Positions 52,301 through 64,000 of a DNA stretch of 64,000 nt are shown here, piece by piece. The DNA comes from Ichthyophonus hoferi. Lineage: Eukaryota > Opisthokonta > Ichthyosporea > Ichthyophonida > Ichthyophonidae. Within the stretch, counting starts at the first letter, position 1; the number at the start of each line of letters is the position of its first letter. The position numbers and the translations under genes were made by a program. Location of the stretch: positions 1 through 64,000 of the forward strand of contig NAOQ01000022.1 in NCBI GenBank assembly GCA_002751075.1, given 5' to 3'. The notes beneath the pieces are model-generated. The model was given only the letters and a program-made list of their open reading frames with translations, did not search any database and was not told the origin of the DNA.

Positions 52301-55300
52301 CACTGGGTTTAAGTTTAATAGTTTTTCTTGTTGCAATGTTAGCGAGTGAGTGAATATCATTATGTTTTCTTTTTCAGTATGGGTTATTTTCAGTAATAGC
52401 ATATATTTTAATGAAGGATTCTGATTGCTATGGACAGGATAAAGGTTAGACTAATAAAGAGGTAATAAGCAATGCCGGATTAGTGTAGATAGTGTCATGA
52501 CAAGCAATGAACTTGACCATGTTGGATGATTTTAAGGAGAGTGTATGGGGCCGATACATATACATGTGACGTGAATCTAGACAGGGATAATGATAATAGA
52601 ATAAGTGTACTATAAATTTGAATTGTATGCGGTTGATAGAGCACATGGATAGTATGGAGCTAAGAATCGACTAGCTATTGGTCCTTGTACTATTTCTCTT
52701 TTTATTTCTTTCTTTTTTTCTTTCTCTTTTTCTTTCTCTTTTTCTTTCTCTATTTTTCTCTTTATTTCTCTCTTTCTCTTTCTCTCTCTCTCTCTTTTTA
52801 TTTTTCTGTCTTTCTCATGTATAATCTGTGGTTGTTCAGGTGTATGATCAATTAAGTGGTAATTTAGACCAAACCAGAAATAAAGCTTGCGCCGCTAGCA
52901 AGAAAAAGGTAAGCTTAATAGTGTGTGTATCTATGTTATTTGTTTTTATAAATTACATACTTTTTTTTAATGGTAAGGATAATGGATGGCAGTATGAGAG
53001 TGTGAGAGTATGTATGTATCATAGTATGCATGATGGTGTGTATCATAATAGGATGGCATATATGATAGTATATAGGTATCATGGCATGATAATATGTGAT
53101 GGTTTAATCATATATATGTTATATATATTGTGGTATATTGGCACTCTTTATATATTATATCGTACTAAGTTTAAGACATATAGTTATGTTGTTTTAACAA
53201 TATTTTTTCTAACGTTGTATTCATCATATATGTGTATTATATTTTGTTAGTATCTATGTAGCTATGGTGCCATGTAATTGAATATTATAATTTTAATTTT
53301 GCTTGTACCAATAGGATGACGAATATGAAATGGCTAAGAATGTTCTGGATGCTTCAAAAAATGTTTTCACCTATATATCATTGGACTACGTATACCAGGT
53401 AAGTTATATGCCATCGTTTTATTGGATTATATGTATTGGGTATATTATACACCATTTTATTATTGGACTATAGATAGAAAATATATTATATATTAATACA
53501 TACTATGGGATATATGATATGCTAACCTTTTAACCTTTTTGGTGGGGCCACAGTTAAACAAACTCATAGGCCAGAGGCGTTATGAGATATTAGAGAAGGT
53601 GGTGAGCTTTATGTTCTCGCAGCTGTCATTCCATCATCAATGTTATAATACATTAAAGGAAATTGAACCAATGCTCAGATTGCTAATGAGTCAGCTCCCC
53701 TCCCCCCTTCCCCCCTCTTCCTTCTGGTATATATATACATAAACTACGCATTTACATTTATAAAACATGTGCTCATATTTATATATATATATATACCCAA
53801 CAATTTGTACAAAACTTAAATAAGGCTTTAACAAGGCGCATTGATTGGCCCTGACATATTTTTAGCTTTATCTTAGTCATTTTAAAGTTATCATGTTTCT
53901 ACCAGCTGCTACCACAACTTCAATGTACTCTTGATGCACGAAAATATATAACGACATATATATTAGTATTTGTAATCACATTAGCATTTACATGTAGCCT
54001 TATGCTCATGTATGTGTATTGCTGTTTGTCTTTAACCATGATAACTCGATGGTGTAGTCCAGTTAATTGGGCTTTTACATTTTAACTTTTTTCATCTTGG
54101 GTGTTTTGGAATTTTAAAATATATATCCGATTCCATGTCTACGCACAGTCTCATCTATAATTTCTATTGGTTCGTCCTGTTGCCTTTTCTGCTCTTTCAT
54201 TAGATCAAATTTAATCTTTGAACTATTAATGTTCATCTTCCCTCCACTTCTACAGGGATACACGCCCATATTTATCGACATACCCACCTGCTTACATACA
54301 TGCATACAAACACATATACATACATTCCTACTTAACGNNNNNNNNNNNNNNNNNNNNNNNNNNNNNNNNNNNNNNNNNNNNNNNNNNNNNNNNNNNNNNN
54401 NNNNNNNNNNNNNNNNNNNNNNNNNNNNNNNNNNNNNNNNNNNNNNNNNNNNNNNNNNNNNNNNNNNNNNNNNNNNNNNNNNNNNNNNNNNNNNNNNNNN
54501 NNNNNNNNNNNNNNNNNNNNNNNNNNNNNNNNNNNNNNNNNNNNNNNNNNNNNNNNNNNNNNNNNNNNNNNNNNNNNNNNNNNNNNNNNNNNNNNNNNNN
54601 NNNNNNNNNNNNNNNNNNNNNNNNNNNNNNNNNNNNNNNNNNNNNNNNNNNNNNNNNNNNNNNNNNNNNNNNNNNNNNNNNNNNNNNNNNNNNNNNNNNN
54701 NNNNNNNNNNNNNNNNNNNNNNNNNNNNNNNNNNNNNNNNNNNNNNNNNNNNNNNNNNNNNNNNNNNNNNNNNNNNNNNNNNNNNNNNNNNNNNNNNNNN
54801 NNNNNNNNNNNNNNNNNNNNNNNNNNNNNNNNNNNNNNNNNNNNNNNNNNNNNNNNNNNNNNNNNNNNNNNNNNNNNNNNNNNNNNNNNNNNNNNNNNNN
54901 NNNNNNNNNNNNNNNNNNNNNNNNNNNNNNNNNNNNNNNNNNNNNNNNNNNNNNNNNNNNNNNNNNNNNNNNNNNNNNNNNNNNNNNNNNNNNNNNNNNN
55001 NNNNNNNNNNNNNNNNNNNNNNNNNNNNNNNNNNNNNNNNNNNNNNNNNNNNNNNNNNNNNNNNNNNNNNNNNNNNNNNNNNNNNNNNNNNNNNNNNNNN
55101 NNNNNNNNNNNNNNNNNNNNNNNNNNNNNNNNNNNNNNNNNNNNNNNNNNNNNNNNNNNNNNNNNNNNNNNNNNNNNNNNNNNNNACATAATCTCCCCTC
55201 TACCACCACATTAAATTTTGAATGACTAATAGCTGAGTGCCAAACGGTAAGGTGACCTTTTAATAGTGACTGTGTCTATGACCATGTAATCTATTCGCCG

Positions 55301-58300
55301 CTCATATATAATAAGAGTTACTGTATTGTTTTCTTCTAGTCCATCTGTTATGTCTAATTTTTAATACTATTAACAGGGTGGCCTTATTGGTGATTTTGTG
55401 TGTTTCTGTATTTTTTTACGTGATGCATGGTATGGTTTGTCATTATGGTATGGTATTATCATGTATGTTATTTTGTTGTGCTACACGGTGTTGTATTTGA
55501 CTGTATGGCAGTGTATTATATTGTGTGCTATTATATTTTATGTTACTGTGTTGTTCTGTACGTTATTCCATTGTATGCTATTCTGTTGTCCTATATGGTA
55601 TTGTACTGTAGGTTGTGTTGTACTGTGTATTATTGTGCTACATGTTACTGTATTGTGGTATTATGTATTTATGGTGTTTATGTACATTTGATATGCTGAT
55701 ATGAAGGTGTGATTGATTGGCTTAGGGTAGTTCTGCGAATGTACATGTAAATATACTACTGTCAGTCTATGCGTAATTGCGTAAGTACAGGTTAATTTTA
55801 TTATGATTAAAACATGCATATGCATGTACTAGTATTTGCCCACATTAACTCTATCTGTGTTATTTTATTATTATAGTGCAATTGCTGCTCTTCCCAACGA
55901 ATCACCACCTTATACCTTGATGTGATTGGCGCATTATATTGATATTAATTATAGCAAACCACCATCCAGTCTGACCTAGGTTATTTAGGTATTAATACAA
56001 GGGTGTATGTGGGCATTATTTAGGTGTAAATGAGTATGTAAGCTGACCATTTTACCCGTATATTGGTAGGAGATTGCTGGATAAACCAACCCCTTTATTG
56101 TGTTGACGATTAGAAGTATTAATCTTCATATTTTGTCCAATTATAACAAATTCTTTTTTAAAAGATTGTTTTGGATATGGGAATGATAAGGGAATAAGGA
56201 AGGGAAGTATGATTATTATTAACACTTATCCGTAATGTAGAGGGCAGAACAGCTTAAAACACTGGACAGAGAGATGGAGAAAAGACACGAGCTAGTGGCT
56301 GTGGTAAGTATTACTGTTCTCTTCCCTTCTACCTTATGTGCTGCTTTAAATAATACGTTGCAGTAGGTCCTTATCCTGCATACCACTCTTTTCATCCCTT
56401 CACTATCACAATAACAACCATTGCTACATCATAGGCCTCATATCAACAAATGAAGCCCACCTGACAACTACACTCTATATACACTCTCTCTTATTGGTCC
56501 TGATAAAATTAAAAGTACAATAATAACCACTACCACACTTACTATTACTGCACCAATTTTCTTTTGTCACTAATTAATGATTCAATAGCGTGACTTCATA
56601 GTTGACTTATACATAGCATATTTATATACATATAATAGGATTGGACAACACCTCACTTCTATTTTTTTTTTGGCCCAGTATTTGATCACTAATAAAAAAT
56701 TAAAAATACAGCACGAGGCCGAAGTGGAGGCGGAAACCCATCTACAAGCATTAGAGAAGAAGACAGAAGTGCAGCTGACATGTGTGAGTATTGTTTTTAT
56801 TGCTATGTATGCATCTGCGTGCCTGTATATGTTTCTGCTTAGGGGGTTATTAGTGGTGAGAGAGAGAGAGAGAGAGAGAGAGTATAAAGAGTAAAGTGTT
56901 GTATGGTTAGGCGTAGGGAAGAAAATTATATATTTTTTTGCGAGAATGATCGAGTTATTATAGAGAACAGAGAACGTGGAATACTAATGGAATTATATAG
57001 TATTATGGTGTAGAGAGGGAGGGTGAGAGGGAGAGAGGGGGAGATAGATCTGATGTCTGATTGGATGCCATTTGTACATACCCCTGTGTTAATGATATAT
57101 ATGTTCAGTATATACTTTATTTGTACATATACACACATACACGTACATACACGCATATGTATATATGAGCGTACACGTGTAGATCCCCATTGACCCACCA
57201 TCAACCATGTAGCCTACCCCTTCTCCTGTTCACCAATCGCAAGCAGTTGCTAGTTCCACCTCACTAGGCTCCAATGGTGATCCTACGTCATCCCCACGTC
57301 TAGGAGACAAACCAAATATGTGAGTTGTTCCCAAATGTATATTCCTATGGTATGTTTTATTACTTAACACTAGCTTTCTGCTTGGTATGTATAGGATGAG
57401 TGTATAGTTGGTAGTTGGGTAAAAGCTGATAGAGTACTGATATGGTAATATAATAGGATCATACGACATATAATATAAGATACCGTGATACTATAACCAT
57501 CCCATGCTCTTGCGGTACAGACAGGTATATAACTTAATACATACATGTATATCTATATCTGGAGCAGTAGACCGATATAGGTAAACGAGTGGGACAATAA
57601 AAGCATACAGCCAGTCGAAGGACAACTACTTCTTACTATCTCAGCCATATCTAGCATGTTCTTTCTCTGTTTCTTTCTTTTTTTCTTTTTCTCTTTTTCT
57701 CTGTACCCTTCTCTGCCATTAAATGTAGGTGTTAATTTGAGAGATCCAATGGCATCTTCTTCTGCTATCTCACGTGTGACTGACTGCTCTTATAAATTAT
57801 ACTGAATAGTTATGCTCCCTTCTTAATGCAACATCAAGAACCAACCCTGGCAATCACACATGTACCATCAATATATACCTGAATCTTTTATCCTGATACA
57901 TATACTGTTGCAATGAACCCAATGCCCAGTTTCTCACCCGAACACATACAGCCTTCCACCTACCTTTTCAAACATAGTACAGCCCCAATATAGAGGTGTT
58001 TTATTAACACCATCACTGAAATAGCCCCTTCTACAGGGCCCTTTCCCCCTCCCCTCCTCCGAATAATTTCCTGTCACCTAACGGTACAGCCACAACCACC
58101 ACCGCATGCTTGCCCAACGATGAAAAGCCTTATAAATACTCACTTAGGCGAGGCTATCTTTATGCGAGGGGTGTTAAGAAGGGGTAAGGACTACTGTTCT
58201 ATCATATGATTGGTGTATGGTTGCTATGACGTATAACGTGCTATATTGTTCGCAGTATTGTATTAGTTAAACTATCATCTTACAACGTATTTTTAGAGCA

Positions 58301-60680
58301 CCAATCACTACCCCTTCTCCTATCATGATTCCTGCACCCCATGAGGTCATAGATCTAATATTAATTATTGATAGCCACTACTAGTAGAGAATGATTGGCT
58401 TCATAAGGGTTTACTACATTGCATGCTGCACAGAACAATAATGATGATACAAGCTGGAAAGAGAAAGAAAGAGAGAAAGGGGATGAGCCAGAGGGATATT
58501 ATATACCATGGCTGCATATATATATATATATATATATATTGGTCAGTGGTTGGGTAGTAGTTGATTTGCTAATGTTTAGTATTACTTGACCAATCAATAG
58601 GCGCATATCCCATCACATGTAAGTAAGCCCCTGATCAACGACCACTCTTACGAACCTACTAACCGCCTGTTGATCTACAGGAGTCGATCCTGGCATAGAT
58701 ACTATGCCTTTATTCAAAATTCTACCTTGTATTTCCAACTAAGAGAACCGGTAAGAACTTATTAATTCACTTTGATTTTAGTTGCTTCCTGCCGTGGCAA
58801 TGTTCATTATATTGTGGCATTGTATTGTACTATATTACATTACATTATATCATTCTCTACTATATTATAGTGTACTTTTTTTTTACTGCCATACAGTTCC
58901 TTTTGTTTTATTTTACAATATTTTATTAGCTAGTATTGCTTGCATGCCTGTTCTTACACATATCTTTATTCACATATACACTTTATTATACCATTCCAGT
59001 CTATCCACCTTTAACCTTATATGGATTCTTTCACGTCATTTCATACTTTTACGCAAAGCAGGTCGCTGTCAACGCTTGTTTTTAGGCCATTCTTTCTTTG
59101 TTTGCATGAAAGGAGATGTCACCTCGTGCACCTTTCCGTTTACCTTTGTTTGTCTTTATGCTTGTCTCATGACTTTTCTCTTTAAAAGTTGTGTCTTGAA
59201 TACATACTTATAAACATACATGTTTTTATGCAACATGTTTATATATTTTACCCCCGTCACCACACTTACCTATGATCCAATCATTCCAGGGATCCAAGCC
59301 ATTTTCAGTGACCCCATTGGCCCTAAGTACCGTTAAAAATAATCCTGATGTTGACCGACGATTCTGCTTTGAGCTTATCACACCACAGAGGTAGGCATAA
59401 TTTCCTTCCTATCATCGTAAGGTTATAAGTAAATAGACCCATCTGATTGTCTTGCACATTTGTGTTCATACCACGTTTATAAAGAATTATTTACTTTACT
59501 GTGAATGGGCATCTACCAATTATGCTTGACTATTCTCTTGATTGCAATCATACCCACCAATCATACATGATCTATATATGGATTTTTCTCTCATTGGTGT
59601 GCATCATATATTTACCTATCAGGTCTTCTGAATAGTAATTGCCAATCATAATGGAAGATATTTATTGGTAGCACCAGTTTTAGTTTTATACTGTGCATTT
59701 TATAGTTAAGTATATTCTTGACATCATCTTGCATGGTTTATCCTTCTATGTTTACGGCCCAATAACCATACAGCTCTTATCCTCGTTTCTTAATTTATAG
59801 AAACGTTTTTCTCAGTTATTATATATTCTACTTATAATAACTACTTGCCCAAAGTCCAATTAACAACTCAAATACCTGGGCTGTTGTATAATTAGTTGTG
59901 GTATATAAAACATTGTCATAGTAATATATGTAAATATTAGCAACGATTGAAAGAAAGATATTGTTTACTTTTTATCGCTAATTAACCACTAGATCTCAAA
60001 TGATTTACGAATCAAAATACTGCATTAAATACCATCTTTTGTTTTGCAAATTAATGAATTTTCATATCTGCTTTTTATTTATTTTAAAGGTACAGTCTTT
60101 TCAGGGATATTTGACAACAAATCATATAGGTAGATTGCTAGATTGCTAGATATACCTTGTGATGTGGCAGAAGATATATATATATATATATATAGTCGTC
60201 ATAATGACGTATTGCTAGAAAGATAATCGAATTATAATAATATATATATATATCAAGACATTGTATGTTATTGGAAGGAAATGTAAAATAATTTTCAGTT
60301 GATCATTGGTTTTTAAATATGTAATAGTTTTCTGTATACAATGTTTAACGTACATCTTACGGCTTTATTTTTATGTTATTTTGAATTTCACACCCTATAT
60401 ATATGTCTTTGACAGAGTTGAATATTTATCCATTCTTGTATTTATTCTATTATTATTTTGTTTTTTTCTGATCATATTATATCTTACCATATTGTGTTAT
60501 ATTGTACCATATCCCACATATATACGTACATACATATACATGCATATATGCATACATACTATCCTACATACATACATACATACGCGTACATACTATCACA
60601 CAGTAATATTATCCTACAAGCAATGGACCAGCAATCTGTGGATGCCTGGATGGCTATGTTACAGGTACGGTGTTTATAAT

Positions 60681-60716
<36 letters not shown>

Positions 60717-63087
60717 GCATCTAATAGGCGTATAGCCCTAGATGCTTCACCATTGTTCTACCACTGTACCATATATACCTCTCTTTATTCTTTTATTTAT
60801 AAATAGTGAAACCAATACACGTTGAAGTTTATTCTATTGCTATCATTGCCATGTTTTGATTTTATAAATACAGTAATGGCCATTATTACTATTATTATGA
60901 TTGCTATAGGTTCTATATTACCGGTGTAACTACTTGTATTGCACTTTTCGTACAATTGTCTCTTGTGTATCTGTCCTACAGCTATGTCTCTTTTCCCTGT
61001 TTTTATTGGTAGAGGCTGTACCAGGGTGGACCCTATATAAGGCTATTATGGTGCACTTGGCTAACTTCTCCAGTGGCCTCACTACTGTTACTATCTAGTT
61101 TACTGTGGTGCTTAATTCGATTGAACGCAGGTCATTACAGGTTTCTCTAAATTTCATGAAGAGGATTTTATCAGCCTCCCCTACCCCCCCCTTTTCTATG
61201 GGAATATTATAGTAACTCCTTTTCCCAATGACCTTATTGTGTCATTTACAATCATTTCTTTCACAGTCCCAAATTGCCAAAGCTCTGGATAATCAACAAA
61301 ACACACCCAGAGAGAGAGACGCTGTTTCATTGGTACGTAATGCATCACTTATATTATATATTTTAATGCCTAGTTTTAGATTGCAGTATGTATAGAAGAA
61401 CTGACTAATGCATAGAGATATACACGCAAAAGAAGAATTACACATACATGTTCATGTGTATGCTAAGATAAAGGTTTTCATTGTATCCTATTTTTTCCTA
61501 TCTGTTCATATTATGGTATGATATCAAAATGTAGCTTACCATATTTTATATTCTCTTCTATCATATTATCTCCTATTACATTGTAGCATAATATACGACA
61601 TCATATTTCTTTTTTACTATATCCTCTTTTGTTGCCATCTAATATATCTTGTCGTATCCTATCCTACCTATGGGATCTTACCCTCAATTCTAACCTATCC
61701 TTGACCTCCTAATTACCTATTCTTGCATACATACATAAACTCATCGATATTCAATCACAGCATGGCAGTAGTAGCGATCTTACCCAATTAAGTGACAATC
61801 TTCTCAGCGAGTTTCAAGCCGTAGATGGCAATAAGTATTGTTGTGACTGCGGCAAACCAGGTAGGCATCCAACCGATGTTCTGTTCTACTTCAACGGCAT
61901 CATTGATTGGTCTTTTTCTTAACCAAACAGTATGGTGTGCCTTATCTTTCATTTTTCTTCATTGCATATTTATTTTCTACGTCTTTAAGACGTTATCTAT
62001 CTAGTTTATACTATACTATACTATACTGAATCTATGTAAAACCAATTGACCGATGGTTTGTCCTAGACGCTGCCTGGGCCTCCATCAATTTAGGCATCCT
62101 TCTATGTATAGAGTGTAGTGGTGTACATCGCTGCATGGGTACCCACGTATCCAAGGTTAGGTCGGTGAGACTGGATAACTGGGAGCCCGAAACAATAGCG
62201 GTAAAAGACAGCCTGTGTCTCTGTGCAGTCCTTTACTTTGTGGTGTATTAGTAATATTACTTCTGCGCTTGTTCTCTTTCTTTTTGTGTTCATCTCTTTA
62301 TTTCTTTTTTTCTTTATGGCATACGACACTCTTCTTTCCATCTCTCTTTTTCTTTCTCCTCCCTTTCCTTCTATATCTCATATACTTCTTTTCTTTATAT
62401 CTTTTTCTATCATCTAACTGTAATTGATGGTCTACCTCTATTTTTCTATAGTTAAACGTGCATCAATTGTAACCATTGTTAAGATATTACTAACACATGC
62501 AGTCATAATTATATTTGGCATTACTATATATGGTTCCTCCACCTCGTGTGCTTAGTATATTATTATAGATGTTGCGAATATAGGTTTAAAAATTTAAATA
62601 CACAGAGGTTTAAGAGCATATTATATTATATTCATGTGTATTATATCATATCATATTGCATTGCATTACGTATAAGGAACACCACTTACACAATTAAAGT
62701 CATTAACTACATTAATCTAACCTGGGCGCTCTTGGCCCACATATAATATAGTTAATGAAAGGGATTGGTAACAAGAGAAGCAACATGGTCTACGAGGCAG
62801 ATGTGGGTAAGGAGAGTAGTGATCTAATAAGGCCTACTGCTATCACTGATAGGTATGTCTTGGTAATATGACATATGGCTTATGATTGGCTTGTGATCAC
62901 ACTGTCATGCTGCTATACTCTATGCTATATGTTATTCTATTGTTTTAGTATCCCATTATACTATCATTTCATATAATTATTTGTACTATAACGGTTATAA
63001 TAGTATGATATTTTATTACACTAATCTCGTATCATCATATACATACATACTTACTTGTATACTTACTTACATACATACATACTTACA

Positions 63088-63119
<32 letters not shown>

Positions 63120-63338
63120 CACATACATGTACCAGGGAAGGAAGAGTGAAATGGATTCGAGCTAAATACGTATCTCGTCTATTTGTGGAGCAACGAGGAT
63201 CAGCCGAGGAAGAATCAGAGAGACTATTCAATGCTTGTAAAAATCCTGATGGATTATTGGATGTAGCAGGGGCAATAGCGAGAGGGGTCAAATTGGATTG
63301 GCAGGTTCCTGAACATGATATGTGGTCGTCACTACATG
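49314..63338 (+). CDS. ACAP: ACAP-type Arf GTPase-activating protein (BAR, PH, ArfGAP, start of ankyrin repeats), 3' end outside window
   Basis: Stimulates GTP hydrolysis on Arf at curved endosomal or plasma membranes. Exons: 49314-49475, 50478-50588, 51191-51238, 52029-52148, 52840-52908, 53315-53398, 53554 to about 53689, 56241-56303, 56679-56783, 57213-57319, 58037-58183, 58681-58750, 59290-59390, 60604-60664, 61267-61332, 61761-61860, 62067-62200, 62752-62852, 63136-63338. BAR domain: [15 protein letters not shown] to about residue 260. A Ser/Pro linker ([12 protein letters not shown]) follows, then the PH domain ([60 protein letters not shown]). The ArfGAP has its zinc finger [25 protein letters not shown] and the arginine-bearing segment [15 protein letters not shown]. 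The last exon starts ankyrin-like sequence ([19 protein letters not shown]). All phases agree except after exon 7, whose end is unclear, and a hidden exon may sit in the gap 54338-55185. Residues 1-28 extend beyond usual family starts. Confidence 0.94.
51055..51185. repeat. degenerate TATTATAACC-type tandem repeat
   Basis: Loosely repeated TATGGTATTATA then TATAACCTATTAT units end right at the acceptor of the ACAP exon at 51191. Confidence 0.55.
52691..52816 (+). repeat. pyrimidine-rich TTTCT/CTCT tract
   Basis: About 125 nt of nearly pure pyrimidine in variable TTTCT/TCTCTT units, starting well before the acceptor at 52840 in an ACAP intron. Confidence 0.8.
54338..55185. other. assembly gap (N), ACAP intron
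   Basis: 848 N bases between ACAP exons 7 and 8. Missing coding sequence of the BAR domain cannot be ruled out. Confidence 0.97.
55430..55690 (+). repeat. degenerate T/G-rich TATTGTRYTRTATG repeat
   Basis: About 260 nt of imperfect units of the kind TATGGTATTGTACTG with strong strand bias (almost no C runs). The Cys-rich open frames here are repeat translations. Confidence 0.6.
56857..56882 (+). repeat. (GA)n microsatellite
   Basis: About 13 GA units in an ACAP intron; a second GA-rich tract is at 57013-57049. Confidence 0.85.
58516..58539. repeat. (TA)n microsatellite
   Basis: About 12 TA units in the ACAP intron between exons ending 58183 and starting 58681. Confidence 0.85.
60174..60194. 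repeat. (TA)n microsatellite
   Basis: About ten TA units in an ACAP intron; a shorter one follows near 60240. Confidence 0.8.
60683..60714. repeat. (TA)n microsatellite
   Basis: About 16 TA units beginning 19 nt after the donor of the ACAP exon ending at 60664. Confidence 0.85.
61480..61690 (+). repeat. degenerate TATCYTATT-type repeat
   Basis: About 210 nt of loosely repeated TATCCTATT / CATATTATC units in an ACAP intron. Confidence 0.45.
63043..63128 (+). repeat. (CATA)n/(CTTA)n tetranucleotide array
   Basis: CATA and CTTA units alternate, with a run of seven or more CTTA. The array ends a few bases before the acceptor of the ACAP exon at 63136, so it contributes to its splice-site region. 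Confidence 0.85.
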
Positions 63339-64000
63339 GTAGGATACGTGTTTTGATTTGCTACTTATATAGATTAAGGTGGAAATGATATATTGCAAGG
63401 CTGATTATTGGACTATGATCATATAGAATGTGCTTGATCTTTATCTTGATTGCGTATATGTCTTCTGTTGAGATATAGATATATATTTATATATGCATTA
63501 TTTGATGTTGCATTACCATTTTATATTGTGGTATTATTTAATTTTATTTTATTTTATTTAAACTTATTTAAACTTTTAGATTTTTAATCTATTTTGTTAC
63601 CTTACGGCATATGTTTTTTATGCAGTTACCACTATATTAACTGTAATACTCCATTTATTCCTCGGTTATTACGCTATAGACACTGCATTAATCCTATTTT
63701 GTTATGGTACTTCGATGTAAATTTTCAAGCGAGTGACCCTATGAACATAACTCTATATATATATACCAATAGATATTGGGGAAGACGAGCAAAGCAATTT
63801 TACCCCTTTTTATGACCACCTATCATCATCTTTCCTGTCTCTTTTTAAATTTCTTCTTGGCTCTTCGCCCTGACCTTGATTTTTTTTCTACCCTCCTTTT
63901 TTCATTTTTTAATTGGCTCCATGTCATGCGCATGATACATGTCTGATGAAGCCTTGCATAATACGTTAATTTTATAATTATATTAAACAATAAGAGTGGC
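63339..64000. other. ACAP intron or untranslated tail, no exon recognised
   Basis: The preceding exon ends in a phase-1 donor (gtagga), so the gene must continue, but I could not place another ankyrin exon before the window ends. Confidence 0.5.

Noticed and set aside
55398-55699. Cys-rich 90-97 codon frames that look like small secreted proteins
   Set aside because: They are two frames of one degenerate T/G-rich repeat; cysteines come from TGT in the repeat.
58782-59213. 143-codon plus-strand frame between two ACAP PH-domain exons
   Set aside because: It starts in repeat sequence, has no splice fit, and the flanking exons already join in phase.
60306-60806. 166-codon plus-strand frame
   Set aside because: Built on CATA and TA repeats; only the ACAP exon 60604-60664, in its own frame, is supported.

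Overview
This is an AT-rich, intron-dense animal genome fragment. Every recognisable gene is split by GT-AG introns, from about 47 nt to several kb. The best lineage clue is a complete sterol C24-methyltransferase. That enzyme is missing from most animals but known in demosponges, so a demosponge or a close holozoan relative is the most likely source (inference, not proven). The assembly has three runs of N, at 21146-21402, 32401-32827 and 54338-55185.

Layout: (1) 75-695, minus: first exons of a WHEP-domain aminoacyl-tRNA synthetase, probably cytoplasmic TrpRS, running off the left edge. (2) 3446-5880, minus: complete five-exon sterol methyltransferase. (3) 8688-9351, minus: two phase-matched exons of an unrecognised gene. 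(4) 9722-11145, plus: three back-to-back open frames of unknown nature. (5) 11598-37362, plus: a large SMC-family ATPase with about 39 exons. Walker A, Q-loop, both arms, hinge, LSGGQ signature and Walker B were rebuilt by matching splice phases. It is divergent and I cannot place it in SMC1-6. (6) 38673-41759, minus: complete five-exon Rho-family GTPase with CaaX box and an altered effector loop. (7) 43707-48067, minus: a two-RanBD protein whose two domains arose by internal duplication of a two-exon unit. (8) 49314 to beyond 63338, plus: an ACAP-type Arf GTPase-activating protein (BAR, PH, ArfGAP, start of ankyrin repeats) leaving the window on the right.

Genes 7 and 8 are divergently transcribed from a 1.2-kb spacer holding two CRE-like TGACGT sites around an inverted CCAAT box. 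Genes 5 and 6 converge. The genes belong to unrelated pathways: sterol synthesis, chromosome structure, Rho signalling, Ran-dependent nuclear transport and Arf membrane traffic. There is no sign of an operon or functional cluster. The most notable items are the divergent SMC gene, the duplicated RanBD gene, the Rho protein with its effector-loop change, and the animal sterol methyltransferase. I saw no rRNA, tRNA or CRISPR array and no intact mobile element.
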